Assembly (NCBI GenBank): GCA_017523285.1
Contig: JAFWWU010000123.1
Coordinates: forward strand, 1 to 39,639
Source of the DNA: Ruminococcus sp.
GTDB lineage: Bacteria > Bacillota > Clostridia > Oscillospirales > Ruminococcaceae
DNA length: 39,639 nt
Direction of reading: 5' to 3'
The notes beneath the pieces were generated by a model. The model was not told where the DNA came from. It was given only the letters and a program-made list of their open reading frames with translations, and did no database searches. The first letter of the stretch is position 1. Every line of letters begins with the position of its first letter. The position numbers and the translations under genes were made by a program. This document shows positions 1 to 8,741 of this stretch, one piece after another.

Positions 1-1
1 C

Positions 2-586
2 GATGAGACAGTAGAACTCCATGTTCGTCTCGGTGTTGACTCACGTCACGCTGACCAGCAGGTTAGAGGTGCAGTTGTACTTCCAAACGGAACAGGTAAA
101 AACGTAAGAGTTTGCGTATTCTGTAAGGAAGATAAGTACGAAGCTGCTCAGGCTGCAGGTGCAGAATTCGTTGGTGGACAGGATCTCGTTGACAAGATTA
201 TGAAAGAAAACTGGATGGATTTCGATGTAGTAATCGCTTCACCTGATATGATGGGTCTTGTAGGTCGTCTTGGTAAGGTTCTCGGCCCTCGTGGACTTAT
301 GCCAAACCCAAAGGCTGGTACAGTTACTCCTGATGTTGCAAAGGCTGTAACAGAAGCTAAGGCTGGTAAGATTGAATATCGTCTTGATAAGACAAATATC
401 ATTCACTGTCCAATCGGTAAGGCTTCATTCGGTGCTGCTAAGCTCGAAGAAAACTTCGCAACACTTATGGAAGCTATCGTTAAGGCTAAGCCAGCTGCTG
501 CAAAGGGTACTTACCTCAAGTCATGCACAGTAACTTCAACAATGGGCCCTGGTGTACCTGTTGCTACAAACAAGTACAGCGTTTGA
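2..586 (+). CDS. rplA: 50S ribosomal protein L1, 5'-truncated by window edge
   Basis: This is the C-terminal 194 residues of ribosomal protein L1, a stalk protein of the large subunit that binds 23S rRNA and, in many bacteria, represses its own operon. The open frame runs in from the left edge at base 2, so about 35 N-terminal residues lie outside the window; the internal ATG at 200 is not the start. Diagnostic L1 stretches are [20 protein letters not shown] near the visible start, the [20 protein letters not shown] block, then [13 protein letters not shown] and a C-terminal TMGPGV. Codons are the biased set of a highly expressed gene. In most bacteria rplJ and rplL follow; here a terminator follows immediately and the next gene is on the other strand. 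Confidence 0.97.
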   Translation, partial: DETVELHVRLGVDSRHADQQVRGAVVLPNGTGKNVRVCVFCKEDKYEAAQAAGAEFVGGQDLVDKIMKENWMDFDVVIASPDMMGLVGRLGKVLGPRGLMPNPKAGTVTPDVAKAVTEAKAGKIEYRLDKTNIIHCPIGKASFGAAKLEENFATLMEAIVKAKPAAAKGTYLKSCTVTSTMGPGVPVATNKYSV

Positions 587-620
587 TTTTAAATCAAAGG
601 GAACATATAGCTTAAAATTA

Positions 621-660
621 AAGGGTATCGAGAATTTATCTCGATACCCTTATTGTTTTG
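621..660 (+). terminator. Rho-independent terminator after rplA
   Basis: A 12-13 bp perfect stem (AAGGGTATCGAG with its complement, arms 621-633 and 639-651) has a short AT loop and is followed by ATTGTTTTG. It lies 35 bases after the rplA stop and would end the ribosomal protein transcript. The stem core GGGTATCG recurs in the terminator at 28522. Confidence 0.85.
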
Positions 661-675
661 TAGTAGTATATGCAT

Positions 676-1623
676 TTAATTACTGAATTTATCTGATTGA
701 ACTATTAATATGTCATTGAGTGAAATGATAATATTATCTGTAGGGATTATTGTTAATCCATCACGAAGAATTACAAATATTCTGATTTCGTATTCAGATT
801 TTAATTCATTTATAGATAAACCAATAAGCTCATTGTTTTCATCAATGAAAATTTCTCCGATTTGCGACATTTCAGTAAATTTAGCATCGCTATGCTGTTT
901 TTTCGTATATTGTTCAACGAAACCTGCACTTATAATACCTGTCGGAATAGCAACAACGCCTACACCGAGAAGTTCAATGAACATTGCCATTATTTTTCCG
1001 ATGTATGTTATCGGGTAAATATCTCCGTATCCGACGGTAAGCATTGTTGAAATACTCCACCACATTCCCGAAAAAGCATTTTTGAAAGCTTCGGGCTGAG
1101 CTTTATGCTCTGCGCTGTATATTCCGAGCGATGAAGCAAGCATAAGAATCAGAATAATGAAAACAGATGATAAAATCTGATTTTTCTTTTCGATGATTAC
1201 CGAGGTTATGACGTTGAATGAATCATATTGTGCGTTTATCTTGAATAATCTGAAAATTCGTACAACACGAAGTATTCTGAATGCGATAAATCCCGAAAGG
1301 AAGAAAAATGGGAGAATTGTAAGAAGCTGAACAATTCCGTCGTATGAAAAGATAAAACGTATTCTTGAAACGAGCGGTGTTGATTTCGGATAGAGAAAAT
1401 CAGCTGTCCATAATCTTATTATGTATTCTATGCAGAAGAAAAATGTGGTAAAGGCTTCTGCAATATGGAAAAATGTGGAATAATCCGAAAGAGATTGAAA
1501 TGTCTGAAGAAATGTTACAAGCACATTTACAATGATTAATGCTGTGAGCGAAAAATCAAAAATTCGGCTTGGAACATCATTTTTGTTGTGAATCTGAATT
1601 ATTTCGAAAATATGTTTACGCAT
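676..1623 (-). CDS. Voltage-gated-type potassium channel with C-terminal TrkA-C-like domain
   Basis: This is a six-helix ion channel protein of 315 residues for the inner membrane. The potassium selectivity filter TVGYGD lies at residues 196-201, after a pore helix containing MWWSISTML. An arginine-rich S4-like helix, RILRVVRIFRLFK, lies upstream, and hydrophobic segments fill the first 230 residues. The last 60 residues (IGEIFIDENNELIG onward) resemble a TrkA-C/RCK-C ligand-binding domain that could gate the pore. Two starts are possible: ATG at 1635, directly abutting the preceding stop, and ATG at 1623. I chose 1623 because GAGG sits six bases before it, while the first ATG has no ribosome site. 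It lies directly downstream of the GH25 lipoprotein and is probably co-transcribed. The ion specificity is inferred from the filter. Confidence 0.88.
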   Translation of the reverse strand: MRKHIFEIIQIHNKNDVPSRIFDFSLTALIIVNVLVTFLQTFQSLSDYSTFFHIAEAFTTFFFCIEYIIRLWTADFLYPKSTPLVSRIRFIFSYDGIVQLLTILPFFFLSGFIAFRILRVVRIFRLFKINAQYDSFNVITSVIIEKKNQILSSVFIILILMLASSLGIYSAEHKAQPEAFKNAFSGMWWSISTMLTVGYGDIYPITYIGKIMAMFIELLGVGVVAIPTGIISAGFVEQYTKKQHSDAKFTEMSQIGEIFIDENNELIGLSINELKSEYEIRIFVILRDGLTIIPTDNIIISLNDILIVQSDKFSN

Positions 1624-1635
1624 AATCTGCCTCAT

Positions 1636-2928
1636 TTAATCTGTGTAGAGGATATTCAAATCCACATCTGCGTTTATTCCGTCAATTTTGCCGTAACAGC
1701 TCATCTGCCACATATCATAAACACCGTTATAGTCGGTCTGATTTGTATAGTGGGCAAGCCATACGGGATAATCATTTTTTACATACCAGAAATTATTGAG
1801 GAAATTCTTACTGCTGTAAAGCATTGCTGAGTAGCCGTAATTTTCCATTTCTGAGTTGAAAAGCTCAAAATAGCTGTTTAGGTCGTGAATGCTCATTTCA
1901 TATTGCTGGAAATTTCCGAAGCTTTCCCAGTCGAAAACAACAGGAAAATCGAGTTTCTGTCCGCCGAGAGTATCAGCAATCCATTTTGCGTTCTCCTTGA
2001 TTTCGGCTTCTGTATTTGCTGTTGTATAAAGATAAACGCCGATTTCAAGACCTGCCTCTTTTGCTTTTTTTATGTTATTCTGATAGAACTTGTCCATTGC
2101 ATGTTCGTCGTAATAAGTGCCAATACGCATAATAACGAAGTCACAGCCTGCATTTTTTACAGCGTTGAAGTCGATATCACCCTGCCATTTTGAAACATCA
2201 ATGCCAAGCTTGCGGTTTTCACCGCCGTAATTTGCCTTGAAAGTATCAAATGAAAGCCTTGCGTTGTTATCCTCAGCCTGAGGGAATTTATCGACAACAG
2301 TAACTGTCAGATTCCAGTCGGTGCAGTTCCCTGATGCATCGGTAGCGTATGCGTGTATAGGATATTTTCCCGGAACGGAAGAATTCACCGTTCCCTCGTA
2401 TGTAAGCCTGACATTTTTGTCGTAATTATCGGCAACTCCGACAACATTTGTAAGCTCGAATTTTTCGCCTGTTTCAATCATTGCACTTCCGCCAGAATTG
2501 AGAAGCGTCGGAGCGATTTTGTCCTCAACAAGACATTCAATCGGCTGATTATATGTTGTGCCATTGAAAACATAGACAAGCGGGATTTCGACTATGCCTG
2601 TCTTTGATGTGTCTATAAGCTCGTTTCCGTTTAAAATCTCGACATTTGTATTTGTTATGAACTCAATTACAGTAATTTCAGAATATACGTCAAGGGACTT
2701 TTCGCCCTCGATTACAGCTTCTGCAGGCGGCTCTGAAACCGTCATTGCTGTTGTGACAGGCTGAGTTGTAGGCGCTTCTGTTGTTTGCTCAGCTGTTGCA
2801 GACTGAGAATTTTCAGAAGTCGGCGAAGTGTTTGAAACAGGTGCATATACAGGCTTTGCAACAGGCTTACTGCATCCCGTAAGCATTAAAAGCGATAATA
2901 AAAAAGCGGTTGCTTTGGTGAATTTCAT
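1636..2928 (-). CDS. GH25 lysozyme-like lipoprotein with Ig-like domain
   Basis: This is a secreted, lipid-anchored muramidase-like protein of 430 residues. The N-terminus is a lipoprotein signal with lipobox LTGC (Cys19), followed by a Ser/Thr/Pro/Glu-rich linker to about residue 75. Residues about 80-215 look like a beta-sandwich of the bacterial Ig-like DUF5011 type (DKIAPTL, VADNYDKNV, YPIHAYATDASGN). Residues about 239-428 are a GH25 domain beginning LGIDVSKWQGDIDF, with the acidic catalytic D-x-E pair at Asp333 and Glu335 (VVFDWES) and the typical ending DVDLNILY. GH25 enzymes cleave the MurNAc-GlcNAc bond of peptidoglycan. Its stop codon abuts the channel gene, which suggests one transcript from the promoter at 2965-2993. 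A role in wall remodelling is inferred. Confidence 0.92.
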   Translation of the reverse strand: MKFTKATAFLLSLLMLTGCSKPVAKPVYAPVSNTSPTSENSQSATAEQTTEAPTTQPVTTAMTVSEPPAEAVIEGEKSLDVYSEITVIEFITNTNVEILNGNELIDTSKTGIVEIPLVYVFNGTTYNQPIECLVEDKIAPTLLNSGGSAMIETGEKFELTNVVGVADNYDKNVRLTYEGTVNSSVPGKYPIHAYATDASGNCTDWNLTVTVVDKFPQAEDNNARLSFDTFKANYGGENRKLGIDVSKWQGDIDFNAVKNAGCDFVIMRIGTYYDEHAMDKFYQNNIKKAKEAGLEIGVYLYTTANTEAEIKENAKWIADTLGGQKLDFPVVFDWESFGNFQQYEMSIHDLNSYFELFNSEMENYGYSAMLYSSKNFLNNFWYVKNDYPVWLAHYTNQTDYNGVYDMWQMSCYGKIDGINADVDLNILYTD

Positions 2929-2964
2929 AAATACTCCTTATACTATAAATATGGTATTAATTAA

Positions 2965-2993
2965 ATTGTATTATAATTAAGCGTTTTTGTCAA
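2965..2993 (-). promoter_or_regulatory. Sigma-A-type promoter for the GH25 lipoprotein gene
   Basis: Read on the minus strand, TTGACA (2988-2993) is followed by a 17-base spacer and TACAAT (2965-2970). It is about 40 bases upstream of the start at 2928, which has AAGGAG as its ribosome site. Confidence 0.65.
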
Positions 2994-3000
2994 GTGCAGT

Positions 3001-3030
3001 AAAAAAGCGGTGGTCAGATAAACCACCGCT
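3001..3030 (-). terminator. Terminator of the PEBP lipoprotein gene
   Basis: The minus-strand transcript forms a 9 bp stem (AGCGGTGGT with its complement, arms at 3022-3030 and 3006-3014) followed by six U residues (3000-3005). It lies a few bases past the stop at 3036. Confidence 0.85.
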
Positions 3031-3035
3031 ATATT

Positions 3036-3687
3036 TTAATCACCGCAGGTATATGTACCCTTGATGTGTCCGTATGAAATTATATTTCCGCTGTCAGCAC
3101 TGCTGTTTTTATCTAAAGCCATTATGTTTGTGAAAAAAGCGCCGTTTCCGCTGTCGAAGTTTACATAGATTTCTTCACTTGGTTGTTCTTTGAGAGCGAA
3201 AACATATATTTCGTAATCATGAGTGCCGCTTGGAGGATATGGACCGATATATTCTTCTTCAGATGCCCAGCCCTGAGCAAGAGTTGTTTCAGTTACATTT
3301 TGCGACACCCAGTGTGTCCAGTTGCCTGCTGAGGTGTCAATCATATAAATTGAATACAGCTGTGCGTCTGCAACAGATTCCCAGCTGAGCTGTGGTGACT
3401 GGTTTGAGCCATTATCTGTATTAGTTATGTATGTATCCCATACGCCGTCTTTAAGATTTTGTAAGCTCAAATGTAGGTATATCGCAATCTTTAAGTGTAA
3501 TAATCTTAGGCTGAGTGGTTGCTTGTGTCGGAGCTTCTGTTGTTTCAGGCTGTGTTTTCTCTATCGCTGAGCTTTCGTTTTTAATTGCAGAGTTGTTGTC
3601 AGATTTTTTTGAATCATCACAGCCTGCAAATGTAATCGGAAGTGTACCGATAAGGATAAGTGCGGCGAGTTTGTTTAATATTTTCAT
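3036..3687 (-). pseudogene. PEBP (YbhB/YbcL-type) lipoprotein gene split by a frameshift
   Basis: Two overlapping minus-strand frames together describe one protein. Positions 3687-3451 encode a lipoprotein signal with lipobox FAGC and a Ser/Thr/Pro linker, ending ...PTFELTKS and a stop. Positions 3470-3036 in the +1 frame continue LKDGVWD and then show the PEBP family pattern: QSPQLSWESV, the NWTHWV segment and GPYPPSGTHDYEIYVFAL. PEBP proteins normally begin with a phrase like the one that straddles the junction, so the second frame lacks its own beginning. It has only a TTG codon at 3470 as a start and no ribosome site. One base must be dropped near 3452-3460 to join the frames. This is either a real disruption, a sequencing error or, less likely, recoding. 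Family function in bacteria is poorly defined. Confidence 0.75.
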
Positions 3688-3720
3688 ACTTTCCTCTTTC
3701 TGATTAAAAATAATACAAAA

Positions 3721-3749
3721 ATTATATCATAATTTCAAAATACTGTCAA
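3721..3749 (-). promoter_or_regulatory. Sigma-A-type promoter for the PEBP lipoprotein gene
   Basis: On the minus strand TTGACA (3744-3749), a 17-base spacer and TATAAT (3721-3726) form a near-perfect consensus promoter. It is divergent from the yicC promoter, with the two -35 boxes only about 37 bases apart. A well-formed promoter suggests the split gene is still transcribed. Confidence 0.7.
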
Positions 3750-3786
3750 GCGTGATAAAATCCAAATTTTTCGCATAAAAAAGGTC

Positions 3787-3815
3787 TTGCAATTTTTATG
3801 TAAAAGTGCTATAAT
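3787..3815 (+). promoter_or_regulatory. Sigma-A-type promoter of the yicC-spoVM gene run
   Basis: TTGCAA (3787-3792), a 17-base spacer and TATAAT (3810-3815). The bases GTGC directly precede the -10 box, as they also do in the purA promoter. Confidence 0.7.
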
Positions 3816-3883
3816 AATATAATTGAGATAAGTATGCTCATTTGACTGAAAAAACTGGAAAAAATCAGAAAGAAGGCGGTAAT

Positions 3884-4762
3884 TTGATTAAAAGTATGAC
3901 AGGCTACGGCAGAGCTCAGCAGGTTATTGACGGCCGTGATATTCTCGTTGAAATCCGTTCGGTTAATCATAGATATTTTGAATTTTCATCAAGAATTCCA
4001 AGAGCGTATGGCTATCTTGATGAAAAGCTGAAGAGCTTTTTGCAGGGAAAAGTATGCAGAGGCAAGGTAGAAGCCGCTGTTACTATAAATAATATTGAAG
4101 GCAAAGATGCTCTTATTCAGGTCAATAAATCAATTGCAAGAGGATATATCGACGCTTTAAGAGAAGCAAATGAGGAATTACAGCTTCGTGACGACCTCAC
4201 TCTTTCAAATCTGTTAAGATTTCCTGATACATTCAATATACAGAAAACAGTTGACGATGAAGAAGAAATATGGAATGCCGTTTCGTCAGTTGCGGCTGAG
4301 GCACTTGAAAAATTCATTGCAATGCGTGAGGCTGAGGGCGCACGTCTGAAAAATGATGTTCTTACAAGAAGCGGATTCATACTTGAAAATGTTTCAAGAG
4401 TTGAAACTCTTTCTCCCGAAACTGTTGAAAATTACAGAAATCGTCTTTATCAGAAGCTTAAAGAGGTTCTTGAGTCAACTGAGGTTGATATGCAGAGAAT
4501 CGTAACAGAAGCGGCTATATTTGCCGATAAGGTTGCTGTTGATGAAGAAACTGTACGTCTTAGAAGCCATATTTCACAGCTTGAGGGACTTCTTGAGTCA
4601 GATGAAGCAATCGGCAGAAAGCTTGATTTTATCGTTCAGGAAATGAACCGAGAAGTAAATACAATCGGCTCAAAATGTCAGGACGTCAATATTACAAAAA
4701 TCGTTGTTGAAATGAAATCTGAAATCGAAAAAATCAGAGAACAAATCCAGAATATCGAATAG
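3884..4762 (+). CDS. yicC: YicC/YloC-family endoribonuclease
   Basis: This is a 292-residue cytoplasmic protein of the YicC/YloC family, stress-linked endoribonucleases. The start is the TTG at 3884, because family members begin with the phrase IKSMTGYG and the sequence AAGGCGG lies just upstream. The frame is open back to 3842, but that extension has no family counterpart. Visible family features are the N-terminal SMTGYGRAQ, the [18 protein letters not shown] block and the C-terminal [19 protein letters not shown] with [21 protein letters not shown]. It opens the conserved run that continues into remA and gmk, as in Bacillus subtilis (yloC). The symbol follows Escherichia coli usage. Confidence 0.93.
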   Translation: MIKSMTGYGRAQQVIDGRDILVEIRSVNHRYFEFSSRIPRAYGYLDEKLKSFLQGKVCRGKVEAAVTINNIEGKDALIQVNKSIARGYIDALREANEELQLRDDLTLSNLLRFPDTFNIQKTVDDEEEIWNAVSSVAAEALEKFIAMREAEGARLKNDVLTRSGFILENVSRVETLSPETVENYRNRLYQKLKEVLESTEVDMQRIVTEAAIFADKVAVDEETVRLRSHISQLEGLLESDEAIGRKLDFIVQEMNREVNTIGSKCQDVNITKIVVEMKSEIEKIREQIQNIE

Positions 4763-4772
4763 TGGAGTAAAT

Positions 4773-5030
4773 ATGAAGCTTATTAATATAGGTTATGGAA
4801 ATATGGTTGCGTCAAATCGTATCATTTCAATCGTGAGTCCTGAATCTGCACCGATAAAACGTCTTGTTCAGGAGGCAAGGGACAGCGGTAATGCAATTGA
4901 CGCTACATACGGAAGAAAAACAAGAGCTGTTATCATAATGGACAGCGGTCATGTTATATTATCGTCGCTTATTACTGATACGGTAGCGGCAAGAATAAAT
5001 GAAAGCGAGGATAACAACGAAAATGAGTAA
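4773..5030 (+). CDS. remA: RemA-type DNA-binding regulator (DUF370)
   Basis: This is an 85-residue protein of the RemA/DUF370 family. In Bacillus subtilis RemA is a DNA-binding activator of extracellular matrix and osmoprotectant genes. Recognised features are the opening [10 protein letters not shown], then [37 protein letters not shown] and [18 protein letters not shown] lies about seven bases before the start. The last 8 bases overlap the start of gmk (ATGAGTAA), so translation is probably coupled. Its place between yicC and gmk is the conserved one. Which genes it controls in this organism cannot be seen. Confidence 0.93.
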   Translation: MKLINIGYGNMVASNRIISIVSPESAPIKRLVQEARDSGNAIDATYGRKTRAVIIMDSGHVILSSLITDTVAARINESEDNNENE

Positions 5031-5628
5031 AGGGCTTCTTATTGTTGTTTCTGCACCGTCAGGCTGCGGAAAGGGAACAATACTCGGTGAGATTTTAAAA
5101 GATGATAAATTCTATTATTCCGTTTCGGCAACTACGAGAAATCCTCGTGAAGGCGAAGTGAACGGAGTGAATTATCACTTTATTACAAAAGCAGATTTTG
5201 AAGAGCGTATCAAGAATAATGCAATGCTCGAATATGCCGAATACTGCGGAAATTATTATGGAACTCCCAAAAAGGAAATAGAGGAAATGCGTGAAAAGGG
5301 CAAGAATGTACTTCTTGAAATTGAGGTGCAGGGCGCAATGAAGGTGCGTGATATTTGTCCTGATGCTGTATTTATTTTCATTCTTCCACCGTCAGTTGCA
5401 GAGCTTGAACGCAGACTCAGAAAAAGAGGAACTGAAACTGATGATGTAATCGCAGAGAGAGTTTCACAGGCAAAAGGCGAGATTGCCTTTGCTGAAAAGT
5501 ATGATTATGTTGTTGTTAACAATGCTCTTGAAGATGCTATAAGCGATTTCAGAGCTGTTATAAAGGCAGAGGAACAGAAAGTTTCCAATGCAAGAGAAAT
5601 AATTGATGAGGTGATTAATAATGCTTAG
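5023..5628 (+). CDS. gmk: Guanylate kinase
   Basis: This enzyme phosphorylates GMP to GDP with ATP and serves nucleotide and (p)ppGpp metabolism. The 201-residue product has the P-loop APSGCGKGT at residues 11-19, the GMP-binding stretch [19 protein letters not shown], and [14 protein letters not shown] with the [10 protein letters not shown] lid region. I placed the start at ATG 5023 because family members begin MSKGLL; the in-frame ATG at 4999 is upstream but lies inside remA. It overlaps remA by 8 bases and rpoZ by 8 bases. Confidence 0.96.
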   Translation: MSKGLLIVVSAPSGCGKGTILGEILKDDKFYYSVSATTRNPREGEVNGVNYHFITKADFEERIKNNAMLEYAEYCGNYYGTPKKEIEEMREKGKNVLLEIEVQGAMKVRDICPDAVFIFILPPSVAELERRLRKRGTETDDVIAERVSQAKGEIAFAEKYDYVVVNNALEDAISDFRAVIKAEEQKVSNAREIIDEVINNA

Positions 5629-5824
5629 ACCTGCAGTGTCACAGATTATTACAAAGAATGAGAGCTGCTATTCACTTGTAATTGCAGTTGCAAAGAGAGC
5701 AAGAGAGATTGCCACAGACCTTTATGAGCAGAATATGGTGCTTCCTGAAAAGCCTGTTAAAACTGCTGTTGAGGAATTTGCCTGCGGTAAATACAGAATT
5801 GTTGAGGCTGAAAAAAATAAATAA
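5621..5824 (+). CDS. rpoZ: RNA polymerase omega subunit
   Basis: This is a 67-residue omega subunit that helps assemble and stabilise the beta-prime subunit of RNA polymerase. The family pattern is visible: [20 protein letters not shown], then AVAKRAREIATDL and the ending KPVKTAVEEFACGKYRI. The start overlaps gmk by 8 bases and the stop shares one base with the priA start (TAATG). In Bacillus subtilis coaBC comes next; here it is missing. Confidence 0.94.
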   Translation: MLRPAVSQIITKNESCYSLVIAVAKRAREIATDLYEQNMVLPEKPVKTAVEEFACGKYRIVEAEKNK

Positions 5825-8262
5825 TGAATGAGGCTTTGATTGCTGAAATAGCCGTAAGCAATACAGCGTATACTTTTGACTGTCTTTTCAGCTATGCTGT
5901 ACCTGAAAAAGATACTTGTCATATCAAGTGCGGATGCAGAGTTCTTGTGCCTTTCGGGCGTGGGAATAAAAGCCGCACAGGTATGGTGCTTAAGCTGAGA
6001 AAGGGCGACGCTTCAGAGCTTAAAGAAATCATTTCGCAGATAGACAGTGAGCCTGTTTTGTCCGATGAGCTTTTATTGCTTGTCGGATATATGCGTGATA
6101 CTGCCTTTTGTACCTATTACGAGGCGGTAAAGGCTATGCTTCCGCCTGCAATGAATGTAAAGGTAAGCGAAAAGCTTGCTGTAAATCCATTGTTTGAGGC
6201 TTACGATGAGCTGACAGATAGCCAGCTTGAATTGCTTGAACGGATACGTTTAAGCAAGGGAAGCTGCACTGATGACTTTATAAGTGAAAACAGCGAGGAT
6301 CTGGAAATATTAAAGAATAAGTGCGCTGTTTCGGCTGAAAATATATTCAGAAACGCAGTAGGCGACAATACCGTTAAAATGGTAAGACTTACAGAGAAAT
6401 ATATTCAGTCACCCGAAGAATTCAGGCTTACTCCAAAGCAGAAAAAAACGGCAGAGCTTCTTATGGAATACGGCTGTGCTTCCGAAAAGGAAGCCGCATA
6501 TATGTGCGGAGTTACTCTTGCAGTTGTAAAAAGACTCATTGCCAACGGAGTTGCAGAGGAATTTGAATGTGAGGTTCTCAGAAGCGTAGGCGTAAGCGAA
6601 TGCACAAAGCGTGATATTTCTGATGTAAGGCTTTCGGATGAACAGCAGAATGTTTTTGACAGCGTTTCGGATATGCTTGAAAACAGGCAGTATCAGACGT
6701 TTCTGCTTCACGGTGTAACGGGAAGCGGCAAAACCTCAGTTTTTGAAAAGCTTATAGACAAGACGATTTCACTTGGCAGACAGGCACTCCTGCTTATACC
6801 TGAAATCTCGCTTACTCCTCAGATTTTAAGGGGATTTCGGGGTATTTTCGGAGAAAGAGTTGCTGTAATTCACAGCAGTCTGTCGCTTGGTCAGCGTCTT
6901 GATGAATATAAAAGAATAAAAAGAGGCGAAGCAGATATTGTAATCGGAACACGAAGTGCGATTTTTGCTCCGCTTGATAATATAGGTATTATTATTATGG
7001 ATGAGGAGGGCGAGCGTTCGTATAAATCGGACAGCACTCCGAGATATAATACATCTGATATAGCAAAATTCAGATGCAGGAATAATAATGCCGTGCTGGT
7101 GCTTGCTTCGGCAACGCCTACGATTGAGAGCTATTACAATGCCGAAAAGGGCGTGTATAAGCTTCTTGAAATGAAAAAAAGATATCATTCGGATTTATTG
7201 CCGAAGGTTGAGATTGTCGATATGAATATCGAACGTCAGAACGGCAATAATACTGAGTTCAGTCAGACGCTTGTTGATGAGATAAGGCTTAACCTTAAAA
7301 ATGGTGAGCAGACCATACTGCTGCTTAACAGAAGAGGTTATCACACAATTATAAGCTGTTGTGACTGTAATGAGCCTGTTTACTGCCCGAATTGCACTGT
7401 TCCGATGACTTTCCATAAAATAAACGGAAAGCTTATGTGCCATTACTGCGGATACACCTCGGATATGGCGACAACATGTGCAAAATGCGGAAGTGACAGA
7501 CTGAAAAAAATGGGATTTGGTACACAAAGGCTTGAAGAAGAGCTTGAAATGTATTTCCCTGATGCAAGAATACTGCGTATGGATGCAGATACTACCTTTT
7601 CACGATATGCATACGAGGAAAAATTCGGTGCGTTCGGAAGAGGAGAATACGACATAATGATTGGTACTCAGATGATAGGCAAGGGGCTTGATTTCCCGAA
7701 TGTAACGCTTGTCGGAGTACTTTCTGTTGATAAATCGCTTTTTGCGGGTGATTTTCGAAGCTATGAGCGTACATTTTCGCTTATAACTCAGGTTGTCGGC
7801 AGAGGCGGCAGAGGACAGAAGCAGGGCAGAGCTTATCTTCAGACATTTATGCCTGACCATTATGTTATGTGTCTTGCGGCAGAGCAGAATTATGAAACAT
7901 TCTATAATGAAGAAATCGCTATAAGGCGAGCAATGGTATTTCCGCCTGTATGCGATATGTGTATTATCGGAATATCAGGAATAACAGATTTCGGAACAAA
8001 AATTGCGTCAGACAGAATAATAGACGTTATGACGGAATATTTTAATAATAACAATCCGAAAACTCCGATAAGAGTAATAGGACCTGTAAAATGTTCCTAT
8101 GGGAAAATAAACGGGAAATACAGGTATAGAATAATAATGAAATGCAAGAATACTTCTGAGATAAGAAATGCGGTAAGAGAAATACTTTCTGCTGCATCAA
8201 GATTAAAGGAGTGTGCTAAAATAAATATGTATGCCGATATGAATGGTGACATCGGTGTATAA
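5824..8262 (+). CDS. priA: Primosomal replication restart helicase PriA
   Basis: PriA recognises stalled forks and reloads the replisome. The 812-residue product has an N-terminal 3'-binding domain (VLVPFGRGNKSRTGMV), a Walker A motif VTGSGKT at about residues 298-304, helicase motifs including GTRSAIFAPL and LASATPTIES, and the helicase-embedded zinc cysteines (CCDCNEPVYCPNC and CHYCGY...CAKCGS). Motif VI is present as ITQVVGRGGRG, with glycine where the usual QVAGRAGR has alanine. The Walker B box reads DEEG at residues 393-396, where PriA normally has DEEH. The following SYKSDSTPRYN matches PriA. The start overlaps rpoZ by one base. Confidence 0.95.
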   Translation: MNEALIAEIAVSNTAYTFDCLFSYAVPEKDTCHIKCGCRVLVPFGRGNKSRTGMVLKLRKGDASELKEIISQIDSEPVLSDELLLLVGYMRDTAFCTYYEAVKAMLPPAMNVKVSEKLAVNPLFEAYDELTDSQLELLERIRLSKGSCTDDFISENSEDLEILKNKCAVSAENIFRNAVGDNTVKMVRLTEKYIQSPEEFRLTPKQKKTAELLMEYGCASEKEAAYMCGVTLAVVKRLIANGVAEEFECEVLRSVGVSECTKRDISDVRLSDEQQNVFDSVSDMLENRQYQTFLLHGVTGSGKTSVFEKLIDKTISLGRQALLLIPEISLTPQILRGFRGIFGERVAVIHSSLSLGQRLDEYKRIKRGEADIVIGTRSAIFAPLDNIGIIIMDEEGERSYKSDSTPRYNTSDIAKFRCRNNNAVLVLASATPTIESYYNAEKGVYKLLEMKKRYHSDLLPKVEIVDMNIERQNGNNTEFSQTLVDEIRLNLKNGEQTILLLNRRGYHTIISCCDCNEPVYCPNCTVPMTFHKINGKLMCHYCGYTSDMATTCAKCGSDRLKKMGFGTQRLEEELEMYFPDARILRMDADTTFSRYAYEEKFGAFGRGEYDIMIGTQMIGKGLDFPNVTLVGVLSVDKSLFAGDFRSYERTFSLITQVVGRGGRGQKQGRAYLQTFMPDHYVMCLAAEQNYETFYNEEIAIRRAMVFPPVCDMCIIGISGITDFGTKIASDRIIDVMTEYFNNNNPKTPIRVIGPVKCSYGKINGKYRYRIIMKCKNTSEIRNAVREILSAASRLKECAKINMYADMNGDIGV

Positions 8263-8273
8263 CGGAGGAAAAT

Positions 8274-8741
8274 ATGGCACTTAGAAGAATTTTAACTCAG
8301 GAAGATGAACTTCTCCACAAGGTTTGCAAGCCTGTTGAAGCTTTTGATGAAAAGCTCGGACAGCTTCTTGATGATATGCATGAAACTCTTGACAAGGCGC
8401 AGGGCGTAGGTCTTGCAGGACCTCAGATAGGCGTTTGCAGAAGAATTTTTATAATGCATCTTGAAGATGATGATATTATTGAGGCTATCAATCCTCAGGT
8501 GTTGAAAACAAAAGGCAAGCAGAGAGTTTTAGAGGGTTGTCTTTCTTGCCCTGATAAATGGGGATATGTTACAAGACCTCTGAAGTGTGTTCTTAAAGCG
8601 CAGGACAGAAACGGTAAATGGTTTGAGAGAACTTTTTCTGAGCTTGGTGCACAGTGTGTATGTCATGAAAACGACCACCTTGACGGTCATGTTTTCACTG
8701 AAATAGTAGAAGAATTTGTAGTTCCCGGAGAAGATGAATAA
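8274..8741 (+). CDS. def: Peptide deformylase
   Basis: This metalloenzyme removes the formyl group from nascent N-terminal methionine. The 155-residue protein carries all three motifs: GVGLAGPQIG (GxGLAAPQ type), EGCLS with the metal-binding cysteine, and HENDHLDG (HExxH) with the two histidines and catalytic glutamate. GGAGG lies just before the ATG. The stop shares one base with fmt (TAATG), pairing the deformylase with the formyltransferase as in most bacteria. Confidence 0.97.
   Translation: MALRRILTQEDELLHKVCKPVEAFDEKLGQLLDDMHETLDKAQGVGLAGPQIGVCRRIFIMHLEDDDIIEAINPQVLKTKGKQRVLEGCLSCPDKWGYVTRPLKCVLKAQDRNGKWFERTFSELGAQCVCHENDHLDGHVFTEIVEEFVVPGEDE

Noticed and set aside
3451-3470. Programmed +1 frameshift in the PEBP lipoprotein gene
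   Set aside because: The TCT TAA context does not match the known prfB-type CTT TGA site and no upstream Shine-Dalgarno spacing element was seen, so I call it a disruption instead, pending resequencing.
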